Part shown: positions 7,627 through 16,167 of the stretch, in pieces | Layout of the letters: each line of letters starts with the position of its first letter | Position numbering within the stretch: position 1 is the stretch's first letter | From: Candidatus Hikarchaeia archaeon HikBin5 | Lineage (GTDB): Archaea; Halobacteriota; Halobacteria; Halobacteriales; Hikarchaeaceae | Length of the DNA stretch: 48,286 bases | Direction of reading: 5' to 3' | Assembly: GCA_009889625.1 (NCBI GenBank) | Contig: WTZU01000008.1 | Location: forward strand, 1-48,286 | The notes under the pieces: generated by a model | Databases searched by the model: none | What the model saw: only the letters and a program-made list of their open reading frames with translations | Told to the model about the DNA's origin: nothing | Made by a program: the position numbers and the translations under genes

Positions 7627-8702
7627 GTCAAAAAGAGTATGATATTGACATAGAATTTAGACCAAATGAAGTGAGAGAATTACTCTCCGTGACGCCGGAG
7701 GAAGTAGAAACTAACTCGGAGTTGACATATGTTAAAAATGTATTCATACCTCTGACAACTGCCTGCAGGTACACATGTACTTATTGTACATATTTTGATC
7801 CACCAGGGAAGGCTTCTTTACTGACCCCAGAAGAGATTAGAATAATTATCAGAAAGGGTATCGAATTGGGGTGTACAGAGGCCCTGTTTACTTTTGGAGA
7901 TGATCCAGATGAAAGATATGTGGAAATTTATAGGAGACTAAAAGAATTAGGCCATTCGACGATACATACATACCTCGAAGAAATGTGCGAAATGTGTCTT
8001 GAAGAGGGGATGTTGCCTCACTCCAACCCAGGTGATCAAACAAGAGATCAGATGGAGAGAGTTGCAAGAGTAAATGCTAGTATGGGAGTTATGTTGGAAA
8101 CGGTGGCGAAAGTTAAAGCGCATTCCGGAGCACGAAAAAAAGATCCGGGTCGGCGAATCAATACATTAAAAATTGCAGGAGAACTTGGAGTTCCATTTAC
8201 AACTGGGATATTAGTAGGCATTGGAGAAACAGAAGAGGACAGGGCTAAAAGTATCCTTGCAATTCGGGATATAAATGAGAGATATGGGCACATACAAGAA
8301 GTAATTATTCAGCCAGTGGTTGAAAATGAACGGTGGAAAGGGGGGATGCCTTCATTGGAATCTATGCGAAAAGCAGTGAGCATGGCGAGATACTGCTTAC
8401 CCCCAGAGGTATCAATTCAAGTGCCACCAAACCTCGCTTCAATTAAGAATTTTTTAGATTGTGGAATCGATGATTTGGGAGGAATTTCTCCAGTCACAAT
8501 AGATCACATAAACCCAGAATACGCATGGCCGGCCCTTAGAGATTTGGAATCAATTGCTGCAGACAAAGGAGTTTCTCTCAAAGAAAGGCTGCCCGTATAC
8601 AACCGTTTTATAGAAGCTGGATGGATATCAAGAGACATCAGACAAGTTATAGAAGCAAAAAACGATATAGGAAAAAAATATCGAAAAATACTATTAGATT
8701 AA
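7617..8702 (+). CDS. cofG: CofG: FO synthase subunit 1 (7,8-didemethyl-8-hydroxy-5-deazariboflavin synthase)
   Basis: A 361-residue radical SAM enzyme. Cys50, Cys54 and Cys57 (CRYTCTYC) bind the 4Fe-4S cluster. TFGDDPDERY and the EEMCEMCLEEGMLPHSNPG region match CofG. With CofH it makes the deazaflavin FO from tyrosine and a flavin precursor. The ATG at 7617 lies 10 bp inside cofC and has a strong internal Shine-Dalgarno (GGAGGGG, 6 nt spacing), confirming the start. It runs convergently into cofH with only 6 bp between stops. Confidence 0.95.
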   Translation: MAIGQKEYDIDIEFRPNEVRELLSVTPEEVETNSELTYVKNVFIPLTTACRYTCTYCTYFDPPGKASLLTPEEIRIIIRKGIELGCTEALFTFGDDPDERYVEIYRRLKELGHSTIHTYLEEMCEMCLEEGMLPHSNPGDQTRDQMERVARVNASMGVMLETVAKVKAHSGARKKDPGRRINTLKIAGELGVPFTTGILVGIGETEEDRAKSILAIRDINERYGHIQEVIIQPVVENERWKGGMPSLESMRKAVSMARYCLPPEVSIQVPPNLASIKNFLDCGIDDLGGISPVTIDHINPEYAWPALRDLESIAADKGVSLKERLPVYNRFIEAGWISRDIRQVIEAKNDIGKKYRKILLD

Positions 8703-8708
8703 AAGAAA

Positions 8709-10091
8709 TTAATAAGAGATTGGTGGGGTGGGTGATTTGGAAAGCATGGGGGATCCATTGGCTCGTGGGCCAAGAGTAGGTCCGAATGGTGGTTGGTCCA
8801 AATCTAGCTCTACAATTCGCTCATAGGTGGTATTTCTTTCTGCAGGAATCCTACCGATAGTAGTGATCAAATCCACATACTCATTGAAACTTCTAAACTG
8901 CCCGAAATTGCCCCCTGCTCGAGTAGTGATTTCTTCACTTAAAAGAGTCCCCATAAAGTCATTTGCGCCACAAGATAGCATCTTAAGACCTTGTGAATCA
9001 CCGAATTTGACCCAAGATGATTGAATATTAGAAATATTATCCAAGAAGAGTCGTGAAACTGCCATCATGAGTTCATCTTCGGAGGGTGTGGCACCCCCAG
9101 ATACCATACCACGTTTGTGCAAGGGCGTATTGGGATATACAAAAGAAAGTGGGACGAATTCCTTTATCATCTTAGTTCTGTCTTGAAGGTCTCGGATGAC
9201 TTGTAGGTGCATTGCACGGTGCATTTCATTTTCTACATGGCCATACATGATTGTTGCAGTTAAGGGGAGATTTTCAGCTGCTGCACCCTCCATTGCATTG
9301 ACCCAATCTGTAGAAGAAATTTTTCCAGGACAAATAATGTCTCGTACTTCTTCCACTAAGATCTCAGCTGCAGTTCCAGGTACAGAATTCAATCCCGATT
9401 TTTTTAATTCACGGTATACTTTACGATAATTCCAATCTGTCCCGCGTTTTGCATGATCTGCTTCTTCGGGGGTCATAGAATGAACATGTACATTTTCTAC
9501 ATTCATGGCATGGATTTGGTCACAATAAGTCCCAGGATCGGTATGGTAATATTTAGCGGGTTTGTACTGGAGTTGATTATGGTTTTCTGGTGAAGAATCT
9601 AGAATTTCTCGGTGTTCGGAGTTTAGGACGAGAGAGGGATGAAGACCAGAAACGGAGCAGACCTCAGAAATGCCCAGATCCAATGCATCTTCGACTGTTT
9701 TTCGGGAAGTTTCGGGGGTTTTAGTAAATCCATTATGAGCCCCAGTATAATTTTTTTCGAACAAGTATGCAGAATCTTTAAAGTTGCAAAATAAACAGCC
9801 AGTATTGCAGGCAGTAGTAATGTTATTGTTGAGATTTGCGACAAAGGTTACAACCTCCCCTACTACTTCTGACCTTCTCTGGTCTGCAGCTTCTAGTACC
9901 TGTTCTTTCCTATGTAAATCAATTCCAGAGGTATCAGTTCCAGTTGTAAGTAATTCCACAGCATCATCTACTGTCAAACGCTCGCCGTTTCTAGCTTTTT
10001 CCAATGCATTTTCAAATGGTTGATCGGTGACAGGGAGATGATCAAAATCAAAAGATGTACGGGGAGTAGCTGCCATTCTGTTTGTGTTCAT
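8709..10091 (-). CDS. cofH: CofH: FO synthase subunit 2 (5-amino-6-(D-ribitylamino)uracil-tyrosine transferase)
   Basis: A 460-residue radical SAM enzyme. Cys95, Cys99 and Cys102 (CNTGCLFC) are the cluster ligands, followed by NFKDSAYLFEKNY typical of CofH. The first ~90 residues (DHLPVTDQPFENALEKAR, then VTFVANLNNNIT) match haloarchaeal CofH. It joins a tyrosine-derived radical to the pyrimidine substrate, and CofG finishes FO. The start may be 10091 or the second Met at 10076; both keep the family N-terminus. It lies 20 bp after the RaSEA gene on the same strand, so it may share that transcript rather than the cofC-cofG one. Confidence 0.94.
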   Translation of the reverse strand: MNTNRMAATPRTSFDFDHLPVTDQPFENALEKARNGERLTVDDAVELLTTGTDTSGIDLHRKEQVLEAADQRRSEVVGEVVTFVANLNNNITTACNTGCLFCNFKDSAYLFEKNYTGAHNGFTKTPETSRKTVEDALDLGISEVCSVSGLHPSLVLNSEHREILDSSPENHNQLQYKPAKYYHTDPGTYCDQIHAMNVENVHVHSMTPEEADHAKRGTDWNYRKVYRELKKSGLNSVPGTAAEILVEEVRDIICPGKISSTDWVNAMEGAAAENLPLTATIMYGHVENEMHRAMHLQVIRDLQDRTKMIKEFVPLSFVYPNTPLHKRGMVSGGATPSEDELMMAVSRLFLDNISNIQSSWVKFGDSQGLKMLSCGANDFMGTLLSEEITTRAGGNFGQFRSFNEYVDLITTIGRIPAERNTTYERIVELDLDQPPFGPTLGPRANGSPMLSKSPTPPISY

Positions 10092-10111
10092 GCACTGCGA
10101 AGAATAAAAGA

Positions 10112-11179
10112 TTAATGAAGAAGGGGCAAATTGTACCCTGTCTCATTTTCCAATATAAATTTCCATGTTTCTTGACAATCGCAGGATGGTTCTGATAAAA
10201 CAGATGGGTCTTGTCGAAGGTTAAAATCCTTTATGGATCGGAATACAATGTCATCACAAGAGCCACAATTATGAGGACCGCGATCAGATCCGGCGCCTAC
10301 AGGATCTGAAACGACTATGATATTTGTTTTTGCTGTTTCACGTAAAATACTAGAAATTGACCATAGCCAAGGTGGCCTATATCCATGGGAAAAATAGAGT
10401 TGTTCCACTAATGTATGTCGTTGGACATTGGATGGATTCATTGAAATGGTGTGTGCATAAGGACTTACCTGATCAATTGAATCGATCATATCAGTTATGG
10501 CTTCTACTTCGGATAAGAAGGGTGGTTTTAATAACAAATATGCTTTTATCCCAGCCCCAGCTTGATTTGCTATTGTACTCGCTGCGATGAAATCTTCGAA
10601 AGTGAAATACTTATTAATACAATCGTGTCTGATTCGGTCCGATGCGGTCTCGAGTCCTATTGCTATATCCACAGATAGATCCATATTTGTAAAATCTGAG
10701 ATTTTCTGTTCGGTGACAAAATCAGGTAGGCTTTCAATGACAATTCTATCACGGTTAGAAAATATTTTTGCTATTTCTTCCCGGGTGGTAGGAGGAATTT
10801 CTCTCTCATCGAAAAAAGATCCAGAGGTGTATATTTTTATTTGGCCACAGTGGATGTTTTTCTGTTTTTCGTAATCCAATGCCACTTGAATTTGGGCCAG
10901 TAGATCTTCATGAGATACAGATCCTCCCGCGACAGATTCTGCAACGTATCCACACATAGTACATCCTCCAGCTCTAGCCCACCTACAACCCCCGGTATTT
11001 AGAATTATAGTGAGAGATTTGTAGATTCCAGAAGGCGTGTTGTCTTCATCTATCCAAATGCGAGTTGGAGATTTTGAATCGTAGGTTCTCTGATTATGAG
11101 AACGTATCTCCCTCATGGTAAGGTTGTGTGCGTCCATGCCTTTTTCAAGTTCATACACATCGTACGAGGGTTGATCCAT
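10112..11179 (-). CDS. RaSEA: radical SAM partner of ArcS in archaeosine synthesis
   Basis: A 355-residue protein of the TIGR01210 family, now known as RaSEA. ArcS attaches lysine to preQ0 in tRNA, and RaSEA then cleaves it by radical chemistry to leave the formamidine of archaeosine at position 15. The cluster ligands are in the unusual spacing C65-x7-C73-x2-C76 (GGCRWARAGGCTMCGYVAES). FFDEREIPP and VGLETASDRIRHDCINKYF also fit. I start at 11179 (MDQPSYDVYE) because the 20 extra upstream residues are hydrophobic and unlike the family. ArcS and ArcTGT lie 1.6-3.4 kb away on the same strand, which supports the role. Confidence 0.9.
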   Translation of the reverse strand: MDQPSYDVYELEKGMDAHNLTMREIRSHNQRTYDSKSPTRIWIDEDNTPSGIYKSLTIILNTGGCRWARAGGCTMCGYVAESVAGGSVSHEDLLAQIQVALDYEKQKNIHCGQIKIYTSGSFFDEREIPPTTREEIAKIFSNRDRIVIESLPDFVTEQKISDFTNMDLSVDIAIGLETASDRIRHDCINKYFTFEDFIAASTIANQAGAGIKAYLLLKPPFLSEVEAITDMIDSIDQVSPYAHTISMNPSNVQRHTLVEQLYFSHGYRPPWLWSISSILRETAKTNIIVVSDPVGAGSDRGPHNCGSCDDIVFRSIKDFNLRQDPSVLSEPSCDCQETWKFILENETGYNLPLLH

Positions 11180-11259
11180 AAGAGAGATGAGAAGTGGAGA
11201 TGTAAAACAGAAGCGAAAAGGAGAATATAGAAATGACAAATAGTAGATTTACCGGAAAA

Positions 11260-11273
11260 TACTATTTATAGTA
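11260..11273 (+). promoter_or_regulatory. TATA box within a dyad, promoter of the amidohydrolase-Rieske pair
   Basis: TACTATTTATAGTA is a dyad (arms TACTAT/ATAGTA, 2-nt centre) overlapping a TATA element centred about 23 bp before the ATG at 11289, so the transcript is probably leaderless. A TAGTAGAT element is repeated at 11241 and 11269, flanking the box on both sides. Symmetry over the TATA box would suit a repressor, which is inference. Confidence 0.45.
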
Positions 11274-11288
11274 GATCTAGGTAACGCC

Positions 11289-12425
11289 ATGGGAGAAGGA
11301 AAACCAGAAAAAAGTAAACGGAGGAATGTTCCGGAAGATGCATGGGATGAGTGGATAGTTGATGCTGATTTCCACCTTAATCTATTTGACTCTAAATCCT
11401 ATTTAGAATATATTGATGACCCTCGTTTGAGGAAAAAAATAGAAGTTGGAGGCATTCCAAAGGGAGTTACTGGGGGTTGGGTGTTCCCGTATGCACATCA
11501 CATTGCAGATTCACTTAATACACAAGGTACGGCGTTGGTTTCAGAAGAAATAGATGGATTAAAAAAGCAGTATGCTATTGATGAAGTGATTGTTGGCCCA
11601 GGAATGATTAACTTACCTACAGCCAGATATCCTGTGATTAAAAATGCAATAGCAAGGGCTTACAATGATTACATAGTGGACAAAGTTATCGATGAAAAAA
11701 GAGGCATTTATGGACTGGCCATCATACCTCAATGGGATCCAGCGGCGTGTGTTGAAGAGATAGAGAGGATGAAAGTTGAAAAGGGGATCGTGGGAGTTCA
11801 AGGTTGGTATAGTCCTCAGACATTGTTTGGAGCCATGGAGTACGAAGATATGTATGAAGAATTGATAAAAGAAAAATTGCCACTAGTGTTACATGGTAGT
11901 GGTTTTACATCTAGATTTGATTTATTGGGAAATTCTATGAAATCGGTTGTAGAGGCGTTAACATTATCTTGGACATATAATGCAATGGCCAACATATTGA
12001 ATCTAATTTTTACAGGGACGTTTGATCGGCACGAGGATCTAAAGGTGGTGATACAAGAAGCAGGGACAAACTGGATTCCATTCGCATCTCTGAGGGCCGA
12101 TGAATGTTACTACGCATTGCCAGAAGATGTGATGCTCTCTCACAGAATGTTTGAAGATGAGAATCAATACTTAAACCATATGCCGAGTGAATATTTTTAT
12201 AAGAATATGTATTACACTACTCAACCGATCGCATTGCCAAGAGATCCAAATCATGTTAAATCCATGTTTGAGATGTGTCGGGCTGCAGAGACGTTCCTAT
12301 ATTCAAGTGACTGGCCACATAACACATTCGACCCCCCGAATTGGTTATTTAATAACAGAGGTATAGACGAAGAGACGAGGACTAGAATTTGTAGTGGGAA
12401 TGCAAAAGAGGTATTTGGGATATAA
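11289..12425 (+). CDS. Amidohydrolase_2 family (ACMSD-like) metal-dependent hydrolase/decarboxylase
   Basis: A 378-residue TIM-barrel protein of the amidohydrolase-related (ACMSD, gamma-resorcylate decarboxylase) family. The N-terminal metal site reads IVDADFHLN (Asp25, Asp27, His29) rather than a full HxH. His202 in PLVLHGSGF and Asp341 in YSSDWPHNTFDPP match the later ligands. A Glu (IQEAGTNW, about 257) sits where many members have His. Such enzymes hydrolyse or decarboxylate ring-derived acids. The Rieske protein gene begins one base after its stop, so the two form an operon. The substrate is unknown. Confidence 0.85.
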   Translation: MGEGKPEKSKRRNVPEDAWDEWIVDADFHLNLFDSKSYLEYIDDPRLRKKIEVGGIPKGVTGGWVFPYAHHIADSLNTQGTALVSEEIDGLKKQYAIDEVIVGPGMINLPTARYPVIKNAIARAYNDYIVDKVIDEKRGIYGLAIIPQWDPAACVEEIERMKVEKGIVGVQGWYSPQTLFGAMEYEDMYEELIKEKLPLVLHGSGFTSRFDLLGNSMKSVVEALTLSWTYNAMANILNLIFTGTFDRHEDLKVVIQEAGTNWIPFASLRADECYYALPEDVMLSHRMFEDENQYLNHMPSEYFYKNMYYTTQPIALPRDPNHVKSMFEMCRAAETFLYSSDWPHNTFDPPNWLFNNRGIDEETRTRICSGNAKEVFGI

Positions 12426-12426
12426 T

Positions 12427-12783
12427 ATGCGAGAAAAGGTTATTGGGAAAATAGAGGATTTCCCAGAAGGAGAAGGAACTGAAATTCGTTTAGGGGGATT
12501 GAAGATAGCCGTTTTTAATCTAGAGGGGAAATTGTATGCTATTCATGATAGTTGCCCTCACAAACATGCCCCATTGCACGAATCAGGATCAAATAGATAT
12601 AATAGTGAAAAGTGCGGAGGATCATTTCTCGGTGGGATAGACTTGGAATTGAAAATGGTCAAATGCCCTTGGCATGGTTTGCGATTTAATCTTGAGACTG
12701 GAGAAAGTCCGGTACTGAAGCGAAAAATACCAGTATACAATGTATTAATCAGAGAGGATGGAGAAGTGGCAGTGGTGGTTTAA
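12427..12783 (+). CDS. Rieske [2Fe-2S] ferredoxin-like protein with an enlarged cluster loop
   Basis: A 118-residue soluble single-domain Rieske protein. The cluster ligands are Cys43/His45 (SCPHKHAPL) and Cys80/His83 (KCPWHGLRF). The spacing between the two ligand boxes is about 34 residues, roughly twice the usual 15-17. The insert contains NSEKCGGSFLGG with an extra Cys. No transmembrane or Tat segment is present, so it is a ferredoxin-type electron carrier rather than a bc1 subunit. The start at 12427 follows the amidohydrolase stop (TAATATG). It overlaps the convergent arcS stop by 4 bp. No oxygenase alpha subunit is in the window. Confidence 0.88.
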   Translation: MREKVIGKIEDFPEGEGTEIRLGGLKIAVFNLEGKLYAIHDSCPHKHAPLHESGSNRYNSEKCGGSFLGGIDLELKMVKCPWHGLRFNLETGESPVLKRKIPVYNVLIREDGEVAVVV

Positions 12784-14534
12784 AATTTTTGTACGTGTCG
12801 GATATCAATAGCGACTCCACGGGAGCTTTGTTCCATCTCAGGTCCACTCATAATTGCCCGCCCAACAGCTAACGCCAACGGGCCTTGAACAAAAACCTCG
12901 TCTCCAGGTCGTATTGTATCAGATGCACTAACAATTCCAGGAGCTAGTACGCTTCCGCGGGGGACGAAGTCATTGATCATGACAGTAGGCATCCCAAATT
13001 TTGAATTTTGTAATTTATTCGCGCCTTGCAATGTGAGAGAGAAAATTCCATATTCGGGCAATAAAGTTGCGATCTGATCATTGTTATGGTCAAATATTCT
13101 TCGCGCAAAGAATTTTCCTTTCAAGGTACAATTTTCAAATAATAAATTCCCAACTCCTTTTCCGAATTGATAGTCTGCAATTGCTTGGGCCTGGTAAAGC
13201 ATTCTTTCATGTCGAGAATAAGGAGATTCTTCGGAAAGGGCCCCATCTAAATTTTTTAATGAATCGGGAGACAAAGCATGGTCTTTAACGGTATATTCAA
13301 TTGGATTTCCATAATCAGTGGTGGCCAATTTAACAATGTCCATATACCCCCCCGGAGGGACGTGTGCAATAATTTTTGAGTAATTATTCAATTTAAGAAA
13401 TTGAGATAATAAATTGGAAATTCGTTGGATTTCAGTGGGACTCCAATCTCCTGTCAATGCGGTGTCGTAGTGTTGCGCAGGATATGTTAATTCCAATTCC
13501 TGAGGGACGATTCCAAGGGGGGATGAAATGGAAACTTTGTGTCCACGAAAACGAATAGATTGGTGGAGAAATCGATGACTTTTTGATTTTGAATATGGTT
13601 TTTTTGCAGAACAGGGAACCAATATCAAAGGCAATTTAAAACGTGTCTCGTATCGTTTAATGAGGCGTTGTTGGAAACGGTGGATTTCGGGCCTATTGAG
13701 GGAATCATCAGTGGTGGAGATGAATCCCTCTTTGCGTGCGATTGGAGTTCTTTGTTCTAAATAATCGTTTTGAGAATCTAAATAGCGAAGGGCAGAAGTT
13801 AGCCAGGTATTGTGGCGGACTCGTCCTTCGAGATGGTCTCGGAGGTTATTTGATTTAATGATATGGACAATTAGAGATAATTCATTCTGAAGAATTCCCA
13901 CATTATGGGCAGCACAAAGTTCATTTGTGAAGTCATCTATAGAAACAGAACAGGTAGAACAATTGCAAGGTAGATCCTCCAAATTTTCTAAGAGATATTC
14001 ACCAGTGGGCAATAGATATTTTCCTTGCAATCCTAACAGAAATGCCCGGGTCGTGTCAAAAAGATCAATTCCCATGTAGATCAAGAATGATAAATTTTGA
14101 GGCGTTGCGAATCCTGGTAGGTAAAGTGCAGAATCAGGAGGTGTTGAGCTCCTAGTTTTGATTATGTCATTACAGAATTTCTGAGGAGATCCAGTAGAAT
14201 ATGGAGCGGTAGATAGTATGTAGGCATCAGTGGATAAATCTGAAGCCATTTTTGGAGAGATTACGGCAGCAGTTGGGCAATCGACATCGGGAGGTTTTAC
14301 GAAAAATGCTTCTTCAAGTAGATTCCCAGCCCCAGGGGGAACTCCCCTATGTGGTAAAATGAGGAGGTTATCGAGAGGAGGGGGAGAAGGGATTTCTTGT
14401 TCGTTTGCCCATAAACTGCCAGAGTTATGGATGAAATCATCACAAAAACTTGGAGTCATACGAGGAGTAGGGAATCTTAGTTTCCCTAAACGTGCGGCCC
14501 CATTCCTGTGTGTAACTTCGAAATATTTGGTCAT
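12780..14534 (-). CDS. arcS: ArcS: archaeosine synthase (TgtA2-type)
   Basis: A 584-residue TGT paralogue that modifies preQ0 already placed at G15 of tRNA. The N-terminal TGT-like barrel keeps a zinc set (Cys190, Cys192, Cys195, His210 in LPCNCSTC and AAHN) but lacks the TGT nucleophile motif. The ArcS-specific core motif PCSAKKPYSKSKSH is at about 307-320. A C-terminal PUA domain (about 505-584, GDEVFVQGPLALAVGRAIMS) binds tRNA. It follows tgtA after 24 bp on the same strand, a natural operon. Its product is the substrate of RaSEA. Confidence 0.93.
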   Translation of the reverse strand: MTKYFEVTHRNGAARLGKLRFPTPRMTPSFCDDFIHNSGSLWANEQEIPSPPPLDNLLILPHRGVPPGAGNLLEEAFFVKPPDVDCPTAAVISPKMASDLSTDAYILSTAPYSTGSPQKFCNDIIKTRSSTPPDSALYLPGFATPQNLSFLIYMGIDLFDTTRAFLLGLQGKYLLPTGEYLLENLEDLPCNCSTCSVSIDDFTNELCAAHNVGILQNELSLIVHIIKSNNLRDHLEGRVRHNTWLTSALRYLDSQNDYLEQRTPIARKEGFISTTDDSLNRPEIHRFQQRLIKRYETRFKLPLILVPCSAKKPYSKSKSHRFLHQSIRFRGHKVSISSPLGIVPQELELTYPAQHYDTALTGDWSPTEIQRISNLLSQFLKLNNYSKIIAHVPPGGYMDIVKLATTDYGNPIEYTVKDHALSPDSLKNLDGALSEESPYSRHERMLYQAQAIADYQFGKGVGNLLFENCTLKGKFFARRIFDHNNDQIATLLPEYGIFSLTLQGANKLQNSKFGMPTVMINDFVPRGSVLAPGIVSASDTIRPGDEVFVQGPLALAVGRAIMSGPEMEQSSRGVAIDIRHVQKF

Positions 14535-14558
14535 TGTGAAAATTATAATTAGATTATA

Positions 14559-16037
14559 TTAGGAGGATAAGTTGATAAGTTTTACAGCATCTGGCAATGT
14601 TTCTAAAATGAGTTGGGGCCAATTTTCATGTGCAAATGTGAAAGTGGTTTGTGGGTGTAGAGACACCAGAGTTGAAATCCCAGCTACTGCTTGTTGAAGG
14701 GCATTTATGTCAATATGATTAGGAATTTCTGCAGTGAGGGGGTAGGTATGAGAGAGACCAATTGGGAAAGGTCCAAATGGTGGTTTTACATACCAAACCT
14801 CACCATAGTTAGAAAGAATTGAAGAAGAAGTATTGGTTGTCAATAATACATTTTTTCCTATGCGAAATCTAGATAAATTTTTATGGTGCCTGATTATCTC
14901 CGGTCTATAGTGGCTTAGGTCAGAAGTGTGAAAAAAGGTTCCTTTGACGGCTGGATCTTGTTTTTCTAATTGAATCGAATGTCGAAATAGAGCTTTGCAC
15001 CCGTCGAGCATGGCGGGATGAGATCTAGATCTAAGTTCGACTAATTCTAGCAGGCTACCCTCTTTAATTGCAACCTTGATTTTATTTATTTCACTAAGAC
15101 TAACGTAGAGATTGTGCTCTGCAAGCAGAGACTCGCATTTATTTGGTGAAAGATCTCTGAGTTCAGATGGAGTATAAGTGGAGCATATGGGACAGTGGCA
15201 AGGAAAATGATCCATTTCTAAAAGTTGTTTGGTACCTTCAGTAGTAAGATAAGACCCACGTCTAGCATATAGCGCATAGGCTGCTGAATCGAATAGATCA
15301 CACCCAGCGGCTACGGCTAGGGCGAACATCATTGGGTGTCCGGCCCCAAAAAGATGAACTATGGCATCGAGGCCGAGGCCACGTTTAGTGGCCATAATAA
15401 TATTTACTACATCCTGGAACCTGTATTGCGTGAGTAGAGGTACAGCCGCCCCAACTGGGAATACATCAAATCCAAGGGCATATGCATCCGAGGCAGCTTT
15501 TTCACGTAAATCGATATGAGTAGATCCTTGGATTGGAGCAGAGATTAGCATGTCATTTTCGACTAATGTTTTAGACAATTCTAAGCGTTCGGAGGTGGTT
15601 TGTAAATCTAGTTTGGCAACCTCATAAGAGACATCGGGAGGAGTAGGGATATCTAGAGGCGTGGCTATATCAGACCCAATGGCATTTTGGAAATGTATGA
15701 TTTCAGAAGTTGTTACATCCACACTCCCATACTCTGCAAGTTGGAAAGATCCAGAATCGGTCATAATTGCACCAGGGAAATCTAAAAGTTTATGCAATCC
15801 ATTCTCAATTGCTGCATGGTGTAAGTGATCAGTTTGGCGGATAATATAAGAGTTAGTTATGAGTATTTGAACATTGAATTTAGAGGCAAGTTCAGATGGA
15901 GAAATAGTTTGTAATTTTGGATTAATAACAGGGAGAAATGCAGGCGTCTCGACTATTACATTAGACCTAGGAACTCTAAAATTCCCAATCCTACCATTAG
16001 CATCAGAATCTTTGATATCAAAAAGTCCCTGTGTCAT
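14559..16037 (-). CDS. tgtA: ArcTGT: tRNA-guanine(15) transglycosylase (archaeosine pathway)
   Basis: A 492-residue enzyme that swaps G15 of tRNA for preQ0, the first step of archaeosine formation. The nucleophile Asp94 lies in IMTDSGSFQL and a second Asp in LDIPTPPD (about 129). HLFGAGHP is conserved. The zinc ligands are Cys280, Cys282, Cys285 and His308. No C-terminal PUA domain is evident, matching the haloarchaeal split where the PUA is carried by ArcS. It is the first gene of the tgtA-arcS operon. The divergent HyuA-type gene starts about 130 bp away. Confidence 0.95.
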   Translation of the reverse strand: MTQGLFDIKDSDANGRIGNFRVPRSNVIVETPAFLPVINPKLQTISPSELASKFNVQILITNSYIIRQTDHLHHAAIENGLHKLLDFPGAIMTDSGSFQLAEYGSVDVTTSEIIHFQNAIGSDIATPLDIPTPPDVSYEVAKLDLQTTSERLELSKTLVENDMLISAPIQGSTHIDLREKAASDAYALGFDVFPVGAAVPLLTQYRFQDVVNIIMATKRGLGLDAIVHLFGAGHPMMFALAVAAGCDLFDSAAYALYARRGSYLTTEGTKQLLEMDHFPCHCPICSTYTPSELRDLSPNKCESLLAEHNLYVSLSEINKIKVAIKEGSLLELVELRSRSHPAMLDGCKALFRHSIQLEKQDPAVKGTFFHTSDLSHYRPEIIRHHKNLSRFRIGKNVLLTTNTSSSILSNYGEVWYVKPPFGPFPIGLSHTYPLTAEIPNHIDINALQQAVAGISTLVSLHPQTTFTFAHENWPQLILETLPDAVKLINLSS

Positions 16038-16130
16038 TTGATCAATCTAAGTTGTTATGGGTGAAAAATGGTTCGTAAATCATACGAGAGGAGATCGCAT
16101 GATAGAGAAAAATTCAAGTGCGGAAGGGAT

Positions 16131-16141
16131 TTGTATAATTA
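16131..16141 (+). promoter_or_regulatory. TATA-like element of the HyuA-type gene
   Basis: TTGTATAATTA lies about 30 bp before ATG 16168 and 18-20 bp before ATG 16156. Spacing therefore favours 16168 as a leaderless start. It is inside a longer open frame that begins at 16057, and that extension is Lys-rich and unlike HyuA. Confidence 0.45.
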
Positions 16142-16167
16142 AAAAAAAGAAATACATGAGAATAAAG

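Noticed and set aside
8048-8293. Antisense open frames inside cofG and many similar frames elsewhere
   Set aside because: They are shadows of real genes; no motif, no promoter and no ribosome site.
16057-16167. N-terminal extension of the HyuA-type gene
   Set aside because: It is Lys-rich, overlaps the likely TATA box and lies before the family start NIDVGGTFTDG.
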